DNA from: Sphingosinicella ginsenosidimutans
GTDB lineage: Bacteria > Pseudomonadota > Alphaproteobacteria > Sphingomonadales > Sphingomonadaceae
Assembly (NCBI RefSeq): GCF_007995055.1
Contig: NZ_VOQQ01000001.1
Location: 186,001 to 250,000 of the forward strand
DNA length: 64,000 bases
Reading direction: 5' to 3'
The notes under the pieces were generated by a model. The model saw nothing but the letters and a program-made list of their open reading frames with translations, did not search any database and was not told the DNA's origin. A program made the position numbers and the translations under genes. Shown here piece after piece: positions 44,845 to 54,167 of this stretch (position 1 is its first letter; each line of letters opens with the position of its first letter).

Positions 44845-45945
44845 TCAGGCCAACTCCTCGACCCAGTCGTGCGGATCGGGGGCGGTGCCGCGCTGGATCG
44901 CGACCAAAGCCTCGCGAATGCGCTGCGTCGTCGGCCCCACCCTCTCGCCGTTGATCGTGAAATCGATCCCCTCGCCCTGGACCCTGCCGATCGGCGTGAC
45001 GACCGCGGCGGTGCCGCAGGCAAAGGCTTCGGTCAGTCGGCCGCTGGCGGCATCTGCCTGCCACTGTTCAATCGAATAACGCTCCTCGCGCGCGGCGATG
45101 CCGGCGTCGCGCGCGAGGGTGAGGATCGAATCGCGAGTGACGCCGGGAAGGATCGTCCCGTCGAGGGGCGGTGTCGCGATCGATCCGTCGTCGAACACGA
45201 AGAAGATGTTCATGCCGCCGAGTTCCTCGATCCAGCGGCGCTCCGCCGCGTCGAGGAAGACCACCTGATCGCAGCCGCGGCTGATCGCATCGGCCTGCGC
45301 GGCAAGGCTCGCGGCGTAATTGCCGCCGCATTTGGCCGCGCCGGTCCCGCCCGGCGCCGCGCGGGTATATTCGCGCGTCACCCAGAGGGAGACGGCGCGC
45401 GGCCCACCCTTGAAATAACGGCCGACCGACGAGGCCATGACGATGTAGAGATATTCGGAGGCCGGCTTCACGCCGAGGAAGACCTCGCTCGCGAACATGA
45501 ACGGGCGCAGGTAGAGAGCGCCGTCCTCGTCCTGCGGGATCCAGTCGATATCCGCCTTGACGAGCGCACGAACCGATTCGAGGAACAGCTCCTCCGGCAA
45601 TTCCGGCATCGCCAGGCGGCGCGCCGAGGCACGGAAGCGGCGCGCATTGGCGTCCGGCCGGAACAGCGCCGCGCCCTGTGGGCGCCGATAGGCCTTCAGC
45701 CCTTCGAAAATTTCCTGCGCATAATGAAGGACCGAGGCCGCCGGCTCGAGCGTCACCGGGCTGCGCGCCGTGATGCGTGCGTCGTGCCAGCCCTTGTCGG
45801 TGCTGTAGCGCACGATCGCCATATGATCGGTGAAGACCCGCCCGAAACCGGGATCGACGAGCAAGTCCGCGCGCTGCGCGGCGGAGAGCGGATGGGCATT
45901 CGGTTCGACCACGAAAGTCAGCGACATCGTCACGTCCTGCGTCAT
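44845..45945 (-). CDS. ilvE: Branched-chain amino acid aminotransferase
   Basis: PLP enzyme for the last step of Leu, Ile and Val synthesis, 366 residues, the length of the mitochondrial-like BCAT group. Landmarks are LHYAQEIFEGLKAYR, LYLRPFMFASE, GGTGAAKCGGNYAAS with the PLP Lys, and EELGGMNIFFV. The C-terminus contains EAFACGTAAVVTPIG. It starts at 45945 and is monocistronic next to tRNA-Gln. Confidence 0.94.
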   Translation of the reverse strand: MTQDVTMSLTFVVEPNAHPLSAAQRADLLVDPGFGRVFTDHMAIVRYSTDKGWHDARITARSPVTLEPAASVLHYAQEIFEGLKAYRRPQGAALFRPDANARRFRASARRLAMPELPEELFLESVRALVKADIDWIPQDEDGALYLRPFMFASEVFLGVKPASEYLYIVMASSVGRYFKGGPRAVSLWVTREYTRAAPGGTGAAKCGGNYAASLAAQADAISRGCDQVVFLDAAERRWIEELGGMNIFFVFDDGSIATPPLDGTILPGVTRDSILTLARDAGIAAREERYSIEQWQADAASGRLTEAFACGTAAVVTPIGRVQGEGIDFTINGERVGPTTQRIREALVAIQRGTAPDPHDWVEELA

Positions 45946-46002
45946 TCGAGAGATTTTCGAGAGCGACTAGGCAGCCGCGAGGCGCGCGTCAAATGCCTGG
46001 CG

Positions 46003-46821
46003 TCATCCCTCGCGGGCCGCCAACGCCATCTCGATCCCGCGAAGCCGCGAAGCCTCGAGCGTGCGCAGCATCAGGTCCGCGAGCGCGCGATCCTCGTCGA
46101 GCACCTTCAATCCCGCCTCGGTGGTGCCGCCCGGGCTTGCGACCCGCCGCGCGAGCGCTTCGGGATCGTCGGGCGAGGCGGCGGCCAGCGCCGCGGCGCC
46201 CTCGACCATCCTGAGCGCGAGCCGGGCCGCCTGATCATAAGGCAGGCCGAGCGTCTCGGCCGCGGCCGCCAGCGCGTCGATGAAGCGAAACAGGAAGGCC
46301 GGCCCCGCGCCCGTCAGGTGACCGGCGAGCGCGAACTGCGATTCGTCGTCGAACCATTCGGCATGGCCGAGCGCCGCCATCAGCCCGGTCGCGAGCGCGC
46401 GGGCCGTCTGATCGGCGCCCTCCCCCGCGAGGTTGACCACGCCCTTTCCCAACCGGACGGGAAGGTTCGGCATCGCGCGAAGGATCGTCCGCGGCGCAGC
46501 GAAGCGGGTCCGCAGCGACGCGATCTCGACGCCAGCGAGGATCGACAGGAGCAGCGTCTCGGGCTCGAGGATCGGCGTCAGCACGGGCGCGACCGCATCG
46601 AGCTGGTAAGGCTTCATCGCCAGCAGCACGATCGCCGGCACCTCGTCCTCGGGATAATCAGTGAGGACGCGCACATCATGGCCGACGGGCCGGCCGCTCG
46701 GCCGGATGACGGTCACGTGCGCCGGATCGATCCCGGCGGCGATCCAGCCGTCGAGCATCGCCGAACCCATATTGCCGCAACCGACGAACCAGAGCGGCCC
46801 CGGCAGCAGCGGATCCGCCAT
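46003..46821 (-). CDS. proC: Pyrroline-5-carboxylate reductase
   Basis: Reduces P5C to proline with NAD(P)H, 272 residues. The Rossmann start LWFVGCGNMGSAMLDGW, LLAMKPYQLD, RAMPNLPVRLGKGV and the P5CR signature with LTGAGPAFLFRFIDAL and ASPGGTTEAGLKVL are all present. It lies nine bases downstream of the YbjN-like gene; ybjN-proC pairing is common in sphingomonads. Confidence 0.95.
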   Translation of the reverse strand: MADPLLPGPLWFVGCGNMGSAMLDGWIAAGIDPAHVTVIRPSGRPVGHDVRVLTDYPEDEVPAIVLLAMKPYQLDAVAPVLTPILEPETLLLSILAGVEIASLRTRFAAPRTILRAMPNLPVRLGKGVVNLAGEGADQTARALATGLMAALGHAEWFDDESQFALAGHLTGAGPAFLFRFIDALAAAAETLGLPYDQAARLALRMVEGAAALAAASPDDPEALARRVASPGGTTEAGLKVLDEDRALADLMLRTLEASRLRGIEMALAAREG

Positions 46822-46830
46822 CGGAAAGGC

Positions 46831-47340
46831 CTAAGCCTCGCCCTGGGTTTCGATCAGCGCCGCGGCAATTGCTTCCTGCGGCGTCTTGTCGGCCCACAGG
46901 ACGAACTGGAACACCGGGTAGAAGCGCTCGCATTCCTCGATCGCGGCTTCGACCAGCGTTTCCGCCTGCTGAAGGCTCAGCGTCGCCCCATCCTCGCCTT
47001 CGAGCAGGGCCGCGTGACGGAAGAGGACGAGGCCAGAGGCCGACCAGAGCTCGAAATGGCCGAGCCAGAGCTGTTCGTTGATCAGGCCGATCGTCTCGTA
47101 AATGGCGTCGCGCTTCTCCGTGGCGACGCGAATGTCGGGAAGGGCGAGGAACTGGAGCACCTGATCCTCGGCGCGCCAGATGCTACGCAGCTCATACTGG
47201 GTCCAGCTGCCCTGGAAGGTCGAGACGATCTCGTCCTCGCCGCTGCGCTCATATTCCCAACCGAGCGCCCGGTAGTAGGTTTCGAGCATGTCGATGGGGG
47301 CGCTGGCCTCCCGTTCGAGCTCATATTCGTCCATATGCAT
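46831..47340 (-). CDS. YbjN domain protein
   Basis: A 169-residue cytoplasmic protein matching the YbjN/type III secretion chaperone-like fold: IDMLETYYRALGWEYER, VLQFLALPDIRV and LWLGHFELW, then EECERFYPVFQFVLW. In enterobacteria YbjN affects stress response and motility; its role here is unknown. The start may be at Met 1 or Met 3 (MHMDEYE). It is probably cotranscribed with proC. Confidence 0.85.
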   Translation of the reverse strand: MHMDEYELEREASAPIDMLETYYRALGWEYERSGEDEIVSTFQGSWTQYELRSIWRAEDQVLQFLALPDIRVATEKRDAIYETIGLINEQLWLGHFELWSASGLVLFRHAALLEGEDGATLSLQQAETLVEAAIEECERFYPVFQFVLWADKTPQEAIAAALIETQGEA

Positions 47341-47448
47341 AAAGCGTCCCCGGCCCGCTTTCGTTCACGTTAACTGCCTTTCCGCCGGAAAAAGCGCAAG
47401 GAAGGCCCGTGACGGCCGGTCAGAAAATTGTGGATAATCAGGGCGTCT

Positions 47449-47745
47449 TCAGGCGCCCTCGCCTTTTCGGGCGCGGCCCTTTCCAGCTGGCGCGGACGGC
47501 GCCCGCGCGGCGGCCTCCAGTGCGGCGATCCGCGCCTTCAGCGCCTCGGCCTCCTCGCGGGCGGCCACGGCGATCGCCTTCGTCGCCTCGAACTCCTCGC
47601 GGCTCACCATGTCTAGGCCGCCGATCCACTCGCGCGCGCGCTCCTGCATCGAAGCCTGCGCCTCGCGGGTCATGCCGGCGATCGTGCCCGCCGCGCCGTT
47701 CATCACCTTGACGAAATCGTCGAACAGCCTGTTCTGGGATTGCAT
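47449..47745 (-). CDS. ubiK: Ubiquinone biosynthesis accessory factor UbiK (BMFP domain)
   Basis: A 98-residue coiled-coil protein. It begins with the family pattern LFDDFVKVMNGAAG, has VSREEFEATKAIA at mid-length and the heptad-rich EAEALKARIAALEAAA, then a basic tail. UbiK works with UbiJ in aerobic coenzyme Q synthesis and binds membranes. It is 15 bases downstream of tspO. Confidence 0.88.
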   Translation of the reverse strand: MQSQNRLFDDFVKVMNGAAGTIAGMTREAQASMQERAREWIGGLDMVSREEFEATKAIAVAAREEAEALKARIAALEAAARAPSAPAGKGRARKGEGA

Positions 47746-47760
47746 CGCAAGCCCTCCTTC

Positions 47761-48315
47761 TCAAAGCGGGATATTGGTGGCCGAGGCCGCCGGCGCAACC
47801 GCCTCCGCGCCGGGATTGAGTCGCAGCAGCTCCTCGTTGAGCGCCGCGGCGAACATCAGCCAGGCGAGATAGACCAGCATCATCGCCGCCGCGAGCTTGC
47901 GGATCGTCCAGAGCCGATGCGCCAGAACGATGGTGATGACGATCATCGCGGCGATGACGACCAGGGCGGCCGTGACCTCGTGGAAACGGAAGAAGAGCGG
48001 CGACCAGGCGAAATTGAGGAGGAGTCCGACGACGAAGAGGACGATCAGCCGGCCGCGCTTGTGGGCGCCCCTCGCGTGGAGCAGCATCGCAAAGGCGAGG
48101 CCGAGCAGGATGTAGAGACAGGTCCATACGACGCCGAACACCCAGCCCGGCGGGGTCAGCGGCGGCTTTCGCAGCGCCATGTACCAGCTATTGTCGGCGC
48201 TCGACCCCGAGAACGCCGCCGAAAGCGCGCCGAGCAGCAGGAGCGCCGGCACGCAGATCAGGGCATAGCGCAGGAAGCTCATCCGCAGCTGCGATTTGGA
48301 GGCGATCCCGGTCAT
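47761..48315 (-). CDS. tspO: TspO/MBR family membrane protein
   Basis: A five-span translocator-like protein of 184 residues. WYMALRKPPLTPPGWVFGVV is the family tetrapyrrole/benzodiazepine-site motif, and LNFAWSPLFF and LVYLAWLMFAAALN are also conserved. In alphaproteobacteria TspO affects porphyrin handling and stress. The start at Met 48315 is not certain; MSFLRYAL at 48282 is equally possible. It lies 32 bases downstream of the tlyA-type gene. Confidence 0.9.
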   Translation of the reverse strand: MTGIASKSQLRMSFLRYALICVPALLLLGALSAAFSGSSADNSWYMALRKPPLTPPGWVFGVVWTCLYILLGLAFAMLLHARGAHKRGRLIVLFVVGLLLNFAWSPLFFRFHEVTAALVVIAAMIVITIVLAHRLWTIRKLAAAMMLVYLAWLMFAAALNEELLRLNPGAEAVAPAASATNIPL

Positions 48316-48347
48316 GACACCCGGGCTAGGGCTTCGCGCGACCGCGA

Positions 48348-49082
48348 TCAAGCGCGCGTCGCGGCGATGAGGAATTCGACATTGCCCTCCGGTCCCGTGA
48401 TGGGACTTGGGGTGACCCCCGCCACCGACCAGCCGCGTCCCTCCAGCCAGGCGGCGAAGGCGGCGCAGACCCGTTCGTGCACCGCCGGATCGCGGACCAC
48501 GCCGCCCTTGCCGATCTCGCCCCGCTCGGCCTCAAACTGCGGCTTGACGAGGGCGAGGAGCCGGCCGCCGGGCTTCGCGAAATCGAGTGCGGTATCGAGC
48601 ACCTTTGCCAGACTGATGAAGCTCGCGTCGCACACGATGATATCCACCGGCTCGGTGACGATCGCATCGGTGAGATAGCGTGCATTGGTCTGTTCGTGGA
48701 CGACGACACGCGAATCCTGGCGGAGCTTCCAGGCGAGCTGATTGGTGCCGACATCGACCGCGAACACCTTCGCAGCGCCGCGCTGGAGCAGGACGTCGGT
48801 GAAGCCGCCGGTCGAGCTGCCGACATCGAGCGCCACCGCGCCGGTCACGTCCCAACCGAAATGTTCGAGCCCGTGCGCCAGCTTGATCCCCCCGCGCGAG
48901 ACCCAGGGATGATCGCGACCGCGCACCTCCAGCGGCGCATCCGGCGCGAGCGACTGCCCCGCCTTCTCGATCTTGCGCTCGCCCGAAAAGACCAGCCCGG
49001 CGAGGATCAGCGCCTGCGCCTTCGCGCGGCTCTCGGCGAGGCCGCGATCGACGAGCAGCTGATCGGCGCGCGCCTTCGCCAT
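48348..49082 (-). CDS. tlyA: TlyA-family rRNA 2'-O-methyltransferase
   Basis: A 244-residue protein with an N-terminal S4 RNA-binding domain (ADQLLVDRGLAESRAKAQAL) and an FtsJ-like methyltransferase with VALDVGSSTGGFTDVLLQRG for SAM and VCDASFISLAKVL. TlyA methylates 16S and 23S rRNA in some bacteria. The order dxs, small protein, tlyA is conserved widely, and here the genes are four to fifteen bases apart, so they form an operon. Confidence 0.92.
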   Translation of the reverse strand: MAKARADQLLVDRGLAESRAKAQALILAGLVFSGERKIEKAGQSLAPDAPLEVRGRDHPWVSRGGIKLAHGLEHFGWDVTGAVALDVGSSTGGFTDVLLQRGAAKVFAVDVGTNQLAWKLRQDSRVVVHEQTNARYLTDAIVTEPVDIIVCDASFISLAKVLDTALDFAKPGGRLLALVKPQFEAERGEIGKGGVVRDPAVHERVCAAFAAWLEGRGWSVAGVTPSPITGPEGNVEFLIAATRA

Positions 49083-49086
49083 GGGA

Positions 49087-49542
49087 TCACCGCCGCCAGA
49101 AAGCGAAAGACACAAAAGCAACGAAAAAGGCCGCGACTCCGCAGAAGATGGCGATCCAGCGCCACAGCAGCGTCGATCTTGAAGGGCCGATCGTGGGGCG
49201 CACCGGCGGGTTACGACGCGCCTCGGCGTCCATCCGGACGAATTCGGCCTCGACACGCGCGCTCAGCATATCGAGCGGTTCGGCCGGTCCGTCGCCGAAA
49301 CGGAAGCTCCCGGCGGCGCGATCGACGGTCAGGTCAAGCGCGCCGGCGCGCCAATAGTGGCGCAGATACATGCGAAAGCCACCGCCCTTCGTCCAGGCGG
49401 GTCGCCCGTCGAAGCCGTTGTCGGCGAGGCTCAGGATCGCCTTTCCCGTCGCTGCGTCCTCGATCGTCGGGGTCCAGGTCTCGTGGCTCATCCGCTGTGG
49501 GTTCACCTCCCAGCGCACCCGCGTGAGACCGTCCGGCGACAA
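49087..49542 (-). CDS. Conserved-looking protein with C-terminal membrane anchor, unknown
   Basis: A 151-residue product with no recognised domain. The first 110 residues are polar with WEVNPQRMSHETWTPTI and TKGGGFRMYLRHYWRAGALD. A single span, LWRWIAIFCGVAAFFVAFVS, ends the protein. It lies between dxs and tlyA and must be in their operon. The listed start is TTG 49542. A CTG at 49560 in the same frame overlaps the dxs stop as CTGA and has the layout of a coupled start, so the true start may be six codons earlier; the ATG at 49491 would be shorter. Confidence 0.6.
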   Translation of the reverse strand: MSPDGLTRVRWEVNPQRMSHETWTPTIEDAATGKAILSLADNGFDGRPAWTKGGGFRMYLRHYWRAGALDLTVDRAAGSFRFGDGPAEPLDMLSARVEAEFVRMDAEARRNPPVRPTIGPSRSTLLWRWIAIFCGVAAFFVAFVSFAFWRR

Positions 49543-49556
49543 TTCCCCCTCGTCGC

Positions 49557-51485
49557 TCAGGCGCGCGCCCCTTCGACCACGCCGGCGCTGTTGTGCCGCA
49601 ATGCCTTGAGAACGGTCTCGACGATGCCGTCCGCGTCGAGCCCCGCTTCGGCATATTGCTTCTCGGGCTTGTCCTGGTCCTGGAACGTGTCGGGCAGGCG
49701 CATCGTGCGCAGCTTGAGGCCGGCGTCGATCAGGCCGGCGTCGCTGGCGAGCGTCAGGACGTGGGCGCCGAAGCCGCCGATCGCGGCCTCCTCGATCGTC
49801 ACGGCGACCTCGTGGGTCGCGAGCAGGCGACGGATCAGCTCCTCGTCCAGCGGCTTGGCGAAGCGCAGGTCCGCGACGGTGGTCGACAGGCCCTGCGCGT
49901 CGAGCCGGTCGGCCGCCTTGAGCGCCTCGGCAAGGCGGGTGCCGAGCGACAGGATCGCGACTTGTCTGCCCTCGCGGACGACACGTCCCTTGCCGATTTC
50001 CAGCACTTCGGGCGTCTCTGGCAGGGGGACCCCGACGCCATTGCCGCGAGGGTAACGGACCGCGATCGGGCCGCTGTCATGCTCCTCCATGGTTTTCACC
50101 ATATGGGCGAGCTCGGCCTCATCGGCGGCAGCCATTACGGTGAAATTGGGCAATGTGCACAGATAAGCGAGATCGAAGCTTCCGGCATGGGTCGCGCCGT
50201 CGGCGCCGACCAGCCCGGCGCGATCCATCGCGAAGCGCACCGGCAGGTTCTGGATCGCGACGTCGTGGACGACCTGGTCATAGGCGCGCTGCAGGAAGGT
50301 CGAATAGATCGCGACGAACGGGCGCATCCCCTGCGCCGCCAGCCCCGCCGCGAAGGTGACGGCATGCTGCTCGGCGATGCCGACGTCGAAGGCGCGGTCG
50401 GGATGGGCAGCCGCGAACTTGTCCACCCCGGTTCCGGACGGCATCGCCGCGGTGACCGCGCAGATCTTCGGGTCGCTCTCGGCGAGTTTCGCCAGCGTCT
50501 CGCCGAAGACGTTCTGATAGGCCGGCGGGCCGCCGCCCGGGCCCTTGTCCTGCTTGCCGGTGACGACATCGAACTTGACGACGCCGTGATATTTGTCGGC
50601 CGCCGCCTCGGCCGGGGCATAGCCCTTGCCCTTCTTGGTGACGACATGGACCAGCATCGGCCCGACCTCGGCATCGCGGACATTTTCGAGGATGTCGACG
50701 AGCCGCTCGACATCGTGCCCGTCCACGGGGCCGACATAATAGAAGCCCAGTTCCTCGAACAGCGTTCCGCCGGTCACCATCGTTCGCGCATATTCCTCGG
50801 CCTTGCGCGCCGCCTTGTGCAGCGGCTCGGGCAGCTTGCGGGCGAAGCGCTGGGCGAGATGGCGGACCGAGAGATATTTGTTCGAGCTGACGAGGCGCGC
50901 GAGATAGTGCGAGAGCCCGCCGACCGGCGGCGCGATCGACATGTCGTTGTCGTTGAGGATGACGATCAGGCGGTTGCCGGCCTGCGCCGCATTGTTCATC
51001 GCCTCATAGGCCATGCCGGCGCTCATCGCGCCGTCCCCGATGACCGCGATCGCCTTGCCGGGCGCGCCGGACAGCTTGTTGGCGACCGCAAAGCCGAGCG
51101 CGGCCGAGATCGACGTCGAGCTGTGCGCCGCCCCGAACGGGTCGTACTCGCTCTCCGAGCGCTTGGTGAAGCCGGAGAGGCCCCCGCCCTGCCGCAGCGT
51201 GCGGATCCGGTCGCGACGGCCGGTGATGATCTTGTGCGGATAGGCCTGGTGGCCGACGTCCCAGATGAGCCGATCATCGGGGGTGTCGAAGACATAATGG
51301 AGGGCCACGGTGAGCTCGACGACGCCAAGCCCGGCGCCCAGATGCCCCCCGGTGCTCGAAACCGCCGAGATCGTCTCGGCGCGGAGCTCATCGGCCAACT
51401 GGCGCAGCTCGCCACGGTCAAGTTTGCGCAGATCCTCGGGCGTCGCCACGCGATCGAGAAGCGGCGTTTCGGGTCGATCGTTCAT
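49557..51485 (-). CDS. dxs: 1-Deoxy-D-xylulose-5-phosphate synthase
   Basis: Thiamine-dependent first step of the MEP isoprenoid pathway, 642 residues. It has [35 protein letters not shown], the ThDP motif [17 protein letters not shown] followed by [23 protein letters not shown], and [17 protein letters not shown] in the pyrimidine domain. The start at [10 protein letters not shown] (51485) is preceded by GGGGA. It is the first gene of the dxs to ubiK run. Confidence 0.96.
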   Translation of the reverse strand: MNDRPETPLLDRVATPEDLRKLDRGELRQLADELRAETISAVSSTGGHLGAGLGVVELTVALHYVFDTPDDRLIWDVGHQAYPHKIITGRRDRIRTLRQGGGLSGFTKRSESEYDPFGAAHSSTSISAALGFAVANKLSGAPGKAIAVIGDGAMSAGMAYEAMNNAAQAGNRLIVILNDNDMSIAPPVGGLSHYLARLVSSNKYLSVRHLAQRFARKLPEPLHKAARKAEEYARTMVTGGTLFEELGFYYVGPVDGHDVERLVDILENVRDAEVGPMLVHVVTKKGKGYAPAEAAADKYHGVVKFDVVTGKQDKGPGGGPPAYQNVFGETLAKLAESDPKICAVTAAMPSGTGVDKFAAAHPDRAFDVGIAEQHAVTFAAGLAAQGMRPFVAIYSTFLQRAYDQVVHDVAIQNLPVRFAMDRAGLVGADGATHAGSFDLAYLCTLPNFTVMAAADEAELAHMVKTMEEHDSGPIAVRYPRGNGVGVPLPETPEVLEIGKGRVVREGRQVAILSLGTRLAEALKAADRLDAQGLSTTVADLRFAKPLDEELIRRLLATHEVAVTIEEAAIGGFGAHVLTLASDAGLIDAGLKLRTMRLPDTFQDQDKPEKQYAEAGLDADGIVETVLKALRHNSAGVVEGARA

Positions 51486-51589
51486 ACAGTCCCCAATGCA
51501 ATTCCCCCACATAGGGGATGCGCGGCGCGGAGTCGAACATGGAACGATGCGAAGTCAGCATGAAAGCGGTTCACGACGGAGAGCGCCAA

Positions 51590-51807
51590 ATGACGGTTGA
51601 TCGTCCTCCCGTCCCGAGGCTAGTGTATAGCATGAGCAATACACTTGGTCCCGGCCAATATCTCGGCAGCCGCAAGCGCGAGCATGGCGGCGAGGGCTTC
51701 GTCGCTGCCCTTCGCCGGGCGACCGTCCCGCCCGATCTGGTCGAGGAGCACAGCCACGCGGAGGCGCATATCGTGCTCGCGATCGACGATTCCTATCTCA
51801 CCGCGCC
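51590..51807 (+). pseudogene. 5' remnant of an AraC-family regulator gene
   Basis: From ATG 51590, behind GGAGAG, about 72 codons encode an AraC-type sensing domain: SNTLGPGQYLGSRKREHGG and VEEHSHAEAHIVLAIDDSYL. The HxH cupin pattern followed by a beta-strand is typical of the N-terminus of such regulators. The helix-turn-helix half is gone: just after SYLTAP the sequence changes, in another frame, into a serine-hydrolase tail. The region was therefore formed by a deletion or recombination. Confidence 0.65.
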
Positions 51808-52017
51808 TTCCGCGCGGGCGGCCAGACCTTTGCCGGGGCGCAGATGGCCGGCACCGGCGGGAACAAGGTGGTGATCTTTCCGGCGCTCGACCTGGTCGTC
51901 GTCGTCACGACCGAGAATTTCAACGTCCGCAACCCGCACGGCATCAGCGATTCCCTGATTACCGATCAGGTGCTTCCGGCGCTGGGAATCGCGGCGCCAC
52001 CCGGAACCACGCCCTGA
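51808..52017 (+). pseudogene. 3' remnant of a beta-lactamase-family serine hydrolase gene
   Basis: In the frame opened at 51808, 69 codons encode FRAGGQTFAGAQMAGTGGNK, then VVIFPALDLVVVVTTENFN and a tail ending in TP before TGA. This is the C-terminal end of class C beta-lactamase-like hydrolases, where AGGNKIMIFPDLDLVVVITTTN is usual. The catalytic SxxK and YxN parts are missing. No start codon or binding site belongs to it. The joint with the AraC remnant falls at about 51800-51810. Confidence 0.7.
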
Positions 52018-52114
52018 CCCTTCATATTCGGGGCCAAAGCGAAACCGGGTGATACCGCCGTGGAACCGTGGCAGGGTTGGGCGCTTTCGCCTTCGCCGGA
52101 CAAGGAGCCACGCC

Positions 52115-53827
52115 ATGAGCCAGACCGTCGCCGAAATCGTCATCGAGACGCTGGAGCAGGCAGGCGTGAAACGCTGCTACGGCGTGCCGGGCGATACGCT
52201 GAACCATGTCACCGACGCTATCCGGCGCAGCTCCATCCGCTGGGTCCATGTCCGGCATGAGGAGGCGGGCGGGTTCGCCGCCGGGGCGGATGCGCTGCTG
52301 ACCGGGGAGCTCGCGGCCTGCGCCGGATCGTGCGGGCCCGGCAGCCTGCATTTCATCAACGGCCTGTTCGAAAGCCACCGCAACCGCGCGCCGGTGGTGC
52401 TGATCGCGAGCCAGATCGTGCGCGATGAGCTCGGCTTCGATTTCCCGCAGGAGGTGGATTACAAGTCGGTCTATTCGGCCTGCTCGGTCTTCTGCGAGGA
52501 GATCGCGACGCCCGAGCAGGCGCGCCGACGCACCGCAATGGCGGCGCAGGCAGCGCTGGCGAAGAAAGGGGTCGCGGTGCTGATCGTGCCGGCCGACGTC
52601 GCGAAGGCGAAGGCGCCGGACCAGCCGGCCTTCACCGTCCACCGCGCGAGCCCCCGCATCCGCCCTTCGGACGGGGAACTGGCGCGCATCGCCGAGGCGC
52701 TGAACAAGGGCAAGAGGGTCGCGATCTACGGCGGCTCCGGGTGCCAGGGCGCGCATGATCAGGTGGTGGCGCTCGCGGACAGGCTCGCCGCGCCGGTCGC
52801 GCACACGTCGCGCGCCAAGGATTTCCTCGAATATGACAATCCGTTCGACGTCGGGATGACGGGCATTTTCGGATCGGAGGGCGGATTCCACGCACTCACC
52901 GCGTGCGACACCCTGCTGCTGCTCGGCTGCGACTTCGCCTGGCGGCAATATTATCCGGACGACGCGACGATCATCCAGATCGACATCGACGGCACCCATC
53001 TCGGGCGACGCCATCCGGTCGATATCGGCGCGGTCGGCGACGTTCGCGACACGCTCGAGGCATTGCTGCCCCTGGTCGAGCCGCGCGGCGAGCGCGCCTT
53101 TCTCGACCAATGCCTCGAACATCGACGCAAGGCGAAGGAATCGCAGGACAAGCATGCCGTGGCCGACGACGATCACGCCATCCATCCGCAATATCTGACC
53201 GCGACCATCTCCGCCGCCGCGGAGCCGGACGCGATCTATACCGCCGACGGCGGATCGCCGATGGTCTGGTCCCTGCGCCATGTCGCCTCCACCGGGCGCA
53301 ACCGCACGATCGTCTCGCTGACCCACGGCACGATGGCGAACGCGATGCCGCAGGCATTGGGCGCCAAGGCCGCCTTCCCGGAGCGGCAGGTGATCTCGCT
53401 TTCCGGCGACGGCGGCATCGCGATGCTGCTCGGCGACCTCCTGACCGCGGTGCAGGAAAATCTCGCGATCAAGGTCTGCATCTACGACAACAGCTCGCTC
53501 AACTTCGTCGAGCTGGAGCAGAAGGTGGAAGGCCTTCTCGACGCCTATACCGATCTCAGGAACCCCGATTTCGCCCGCGTCGCCGAAGCAATGGGCCTGT
53601 GGGCGCGCCGCGTGGAGTAGAGCAGCGACCTCCCCGCCGCCGTGCGCGACTGGCTCGACGCGCCGGGACCCGCTTTGCTCGACGTGGTGACGGACAGGTT
53701 CGAGCTGGTGATGCCCCCCAAGGTGGAGGCGGGGCAGGTCTTCGGGACGGCGCTCTATTCGGTAAAGGCGGTGCTGGCCGGGCGCGGGAGCGATGTGGTG
53801 GGATTGGTGAAGGGAGCCATCGAGTGA
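52115..53827 (+). pseudogene. PoxB-type thiamine-dependent pyruvate oxidase/dehydrogenase with in-frame amber stop
   Basis: ThDP enzyme of the PoxB/acetolactate synthase family. It shows CYGVPGDTLNHVTDAI, VRHEEAGGFAAGADA, HGTMANAMPQALGAK and SLSGDGGIAMLLGDLLTA followed by the ThDP-binding DNSSLNFVELEQ. The frame reads to TAG at 53618-53620 after GLWARRVE (501 residues). It then continues open in the same frame for 68 conserved-looking residues (DLPAAVRDWLDAPGPALLDV, MPPKVEAGQVFG) to TGA 53827, giving a normal length near 570. A single base change explains it. The C-terminus is needed for membrane or cofactor binding in PoxB, so the product is likely inactive unless the stop is read through. 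Confidence 0.8.
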
Positions 53828-53829
53828 GA

Positions 53830-53872
53830 ATGTAAGCCATATATTGACAAATAGTATGGTAATAGCTTACAT
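53830..53872 (+). promoter_or_regulatory. Promoter with 8-bp inverted-repeat operator of the toxin-antitoxin genes
   Basis: Arms ATGTAAGC (53830-53837) and GCTTACAT (53865-53872) are perfect complements. Between them is a consensus TTGACA -35 box (53844-53849), with AT-rich TATGGTAATA downstream. The block is markedly AT-rich and ends six bases before the toxin start, as expected for an antitoxin-repressed promoter. Confidence 0.65.
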
Positions 53873-53878
53873 GTCTCA

Positions 53879-54154
53879 ATGATCCGCTCATTCCGCAGCA
53901 AGCCGCTTCGAAGGTTCGCCGAGGAGGGCGACGGATCGAAATTGCCGGTGCGCAATCACGACCGCGTGCGCCGCATCCTCGTGGCGCTGGACGCGGCGAC
54001 GGTGCCCGAGGACATGAACCTGCCGGGCTATCGCTTCCACGGCCTCAAGGGGTCGCCGAAACGCTATGCGGTCGATGCGAGCGGCAATTACCGGGTCACC
54101 TGGGAATGGGAGGCGCCGGACGCGATCGAGGTCGATCTGGAAGACTATCATTGA
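53879..54154 (+). CDS. HigB/RelE-type toxin
   Basis: A 91-residue protein of the HigB family: MIRSFRSKPLRRFAEEG at the start and LNLPGYRFHGLKGSPKRYAV-like core, ending in WEWEAPDAIEVDLEDYH. Basic residues on the core fit ribosome-dependent mRNA cleavage. The toxin gene precedes the antitoxin gene, the inverted order typical of higBA. It starts directly after the palindromic promoter, right beside the interrupted PoxB-type gene. Confidence 0.85.
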   Translation: MIRSFRSKPLRRFAEEGDGSKLPVRNHDRVRRILVALDAATVPEDMNLPGYRFHGLKGSPKRYAVDASGNYRVTWEWEAPDAIEVDLEDYH

Positions 54155-54167
54155 GGGACGACGAAAG

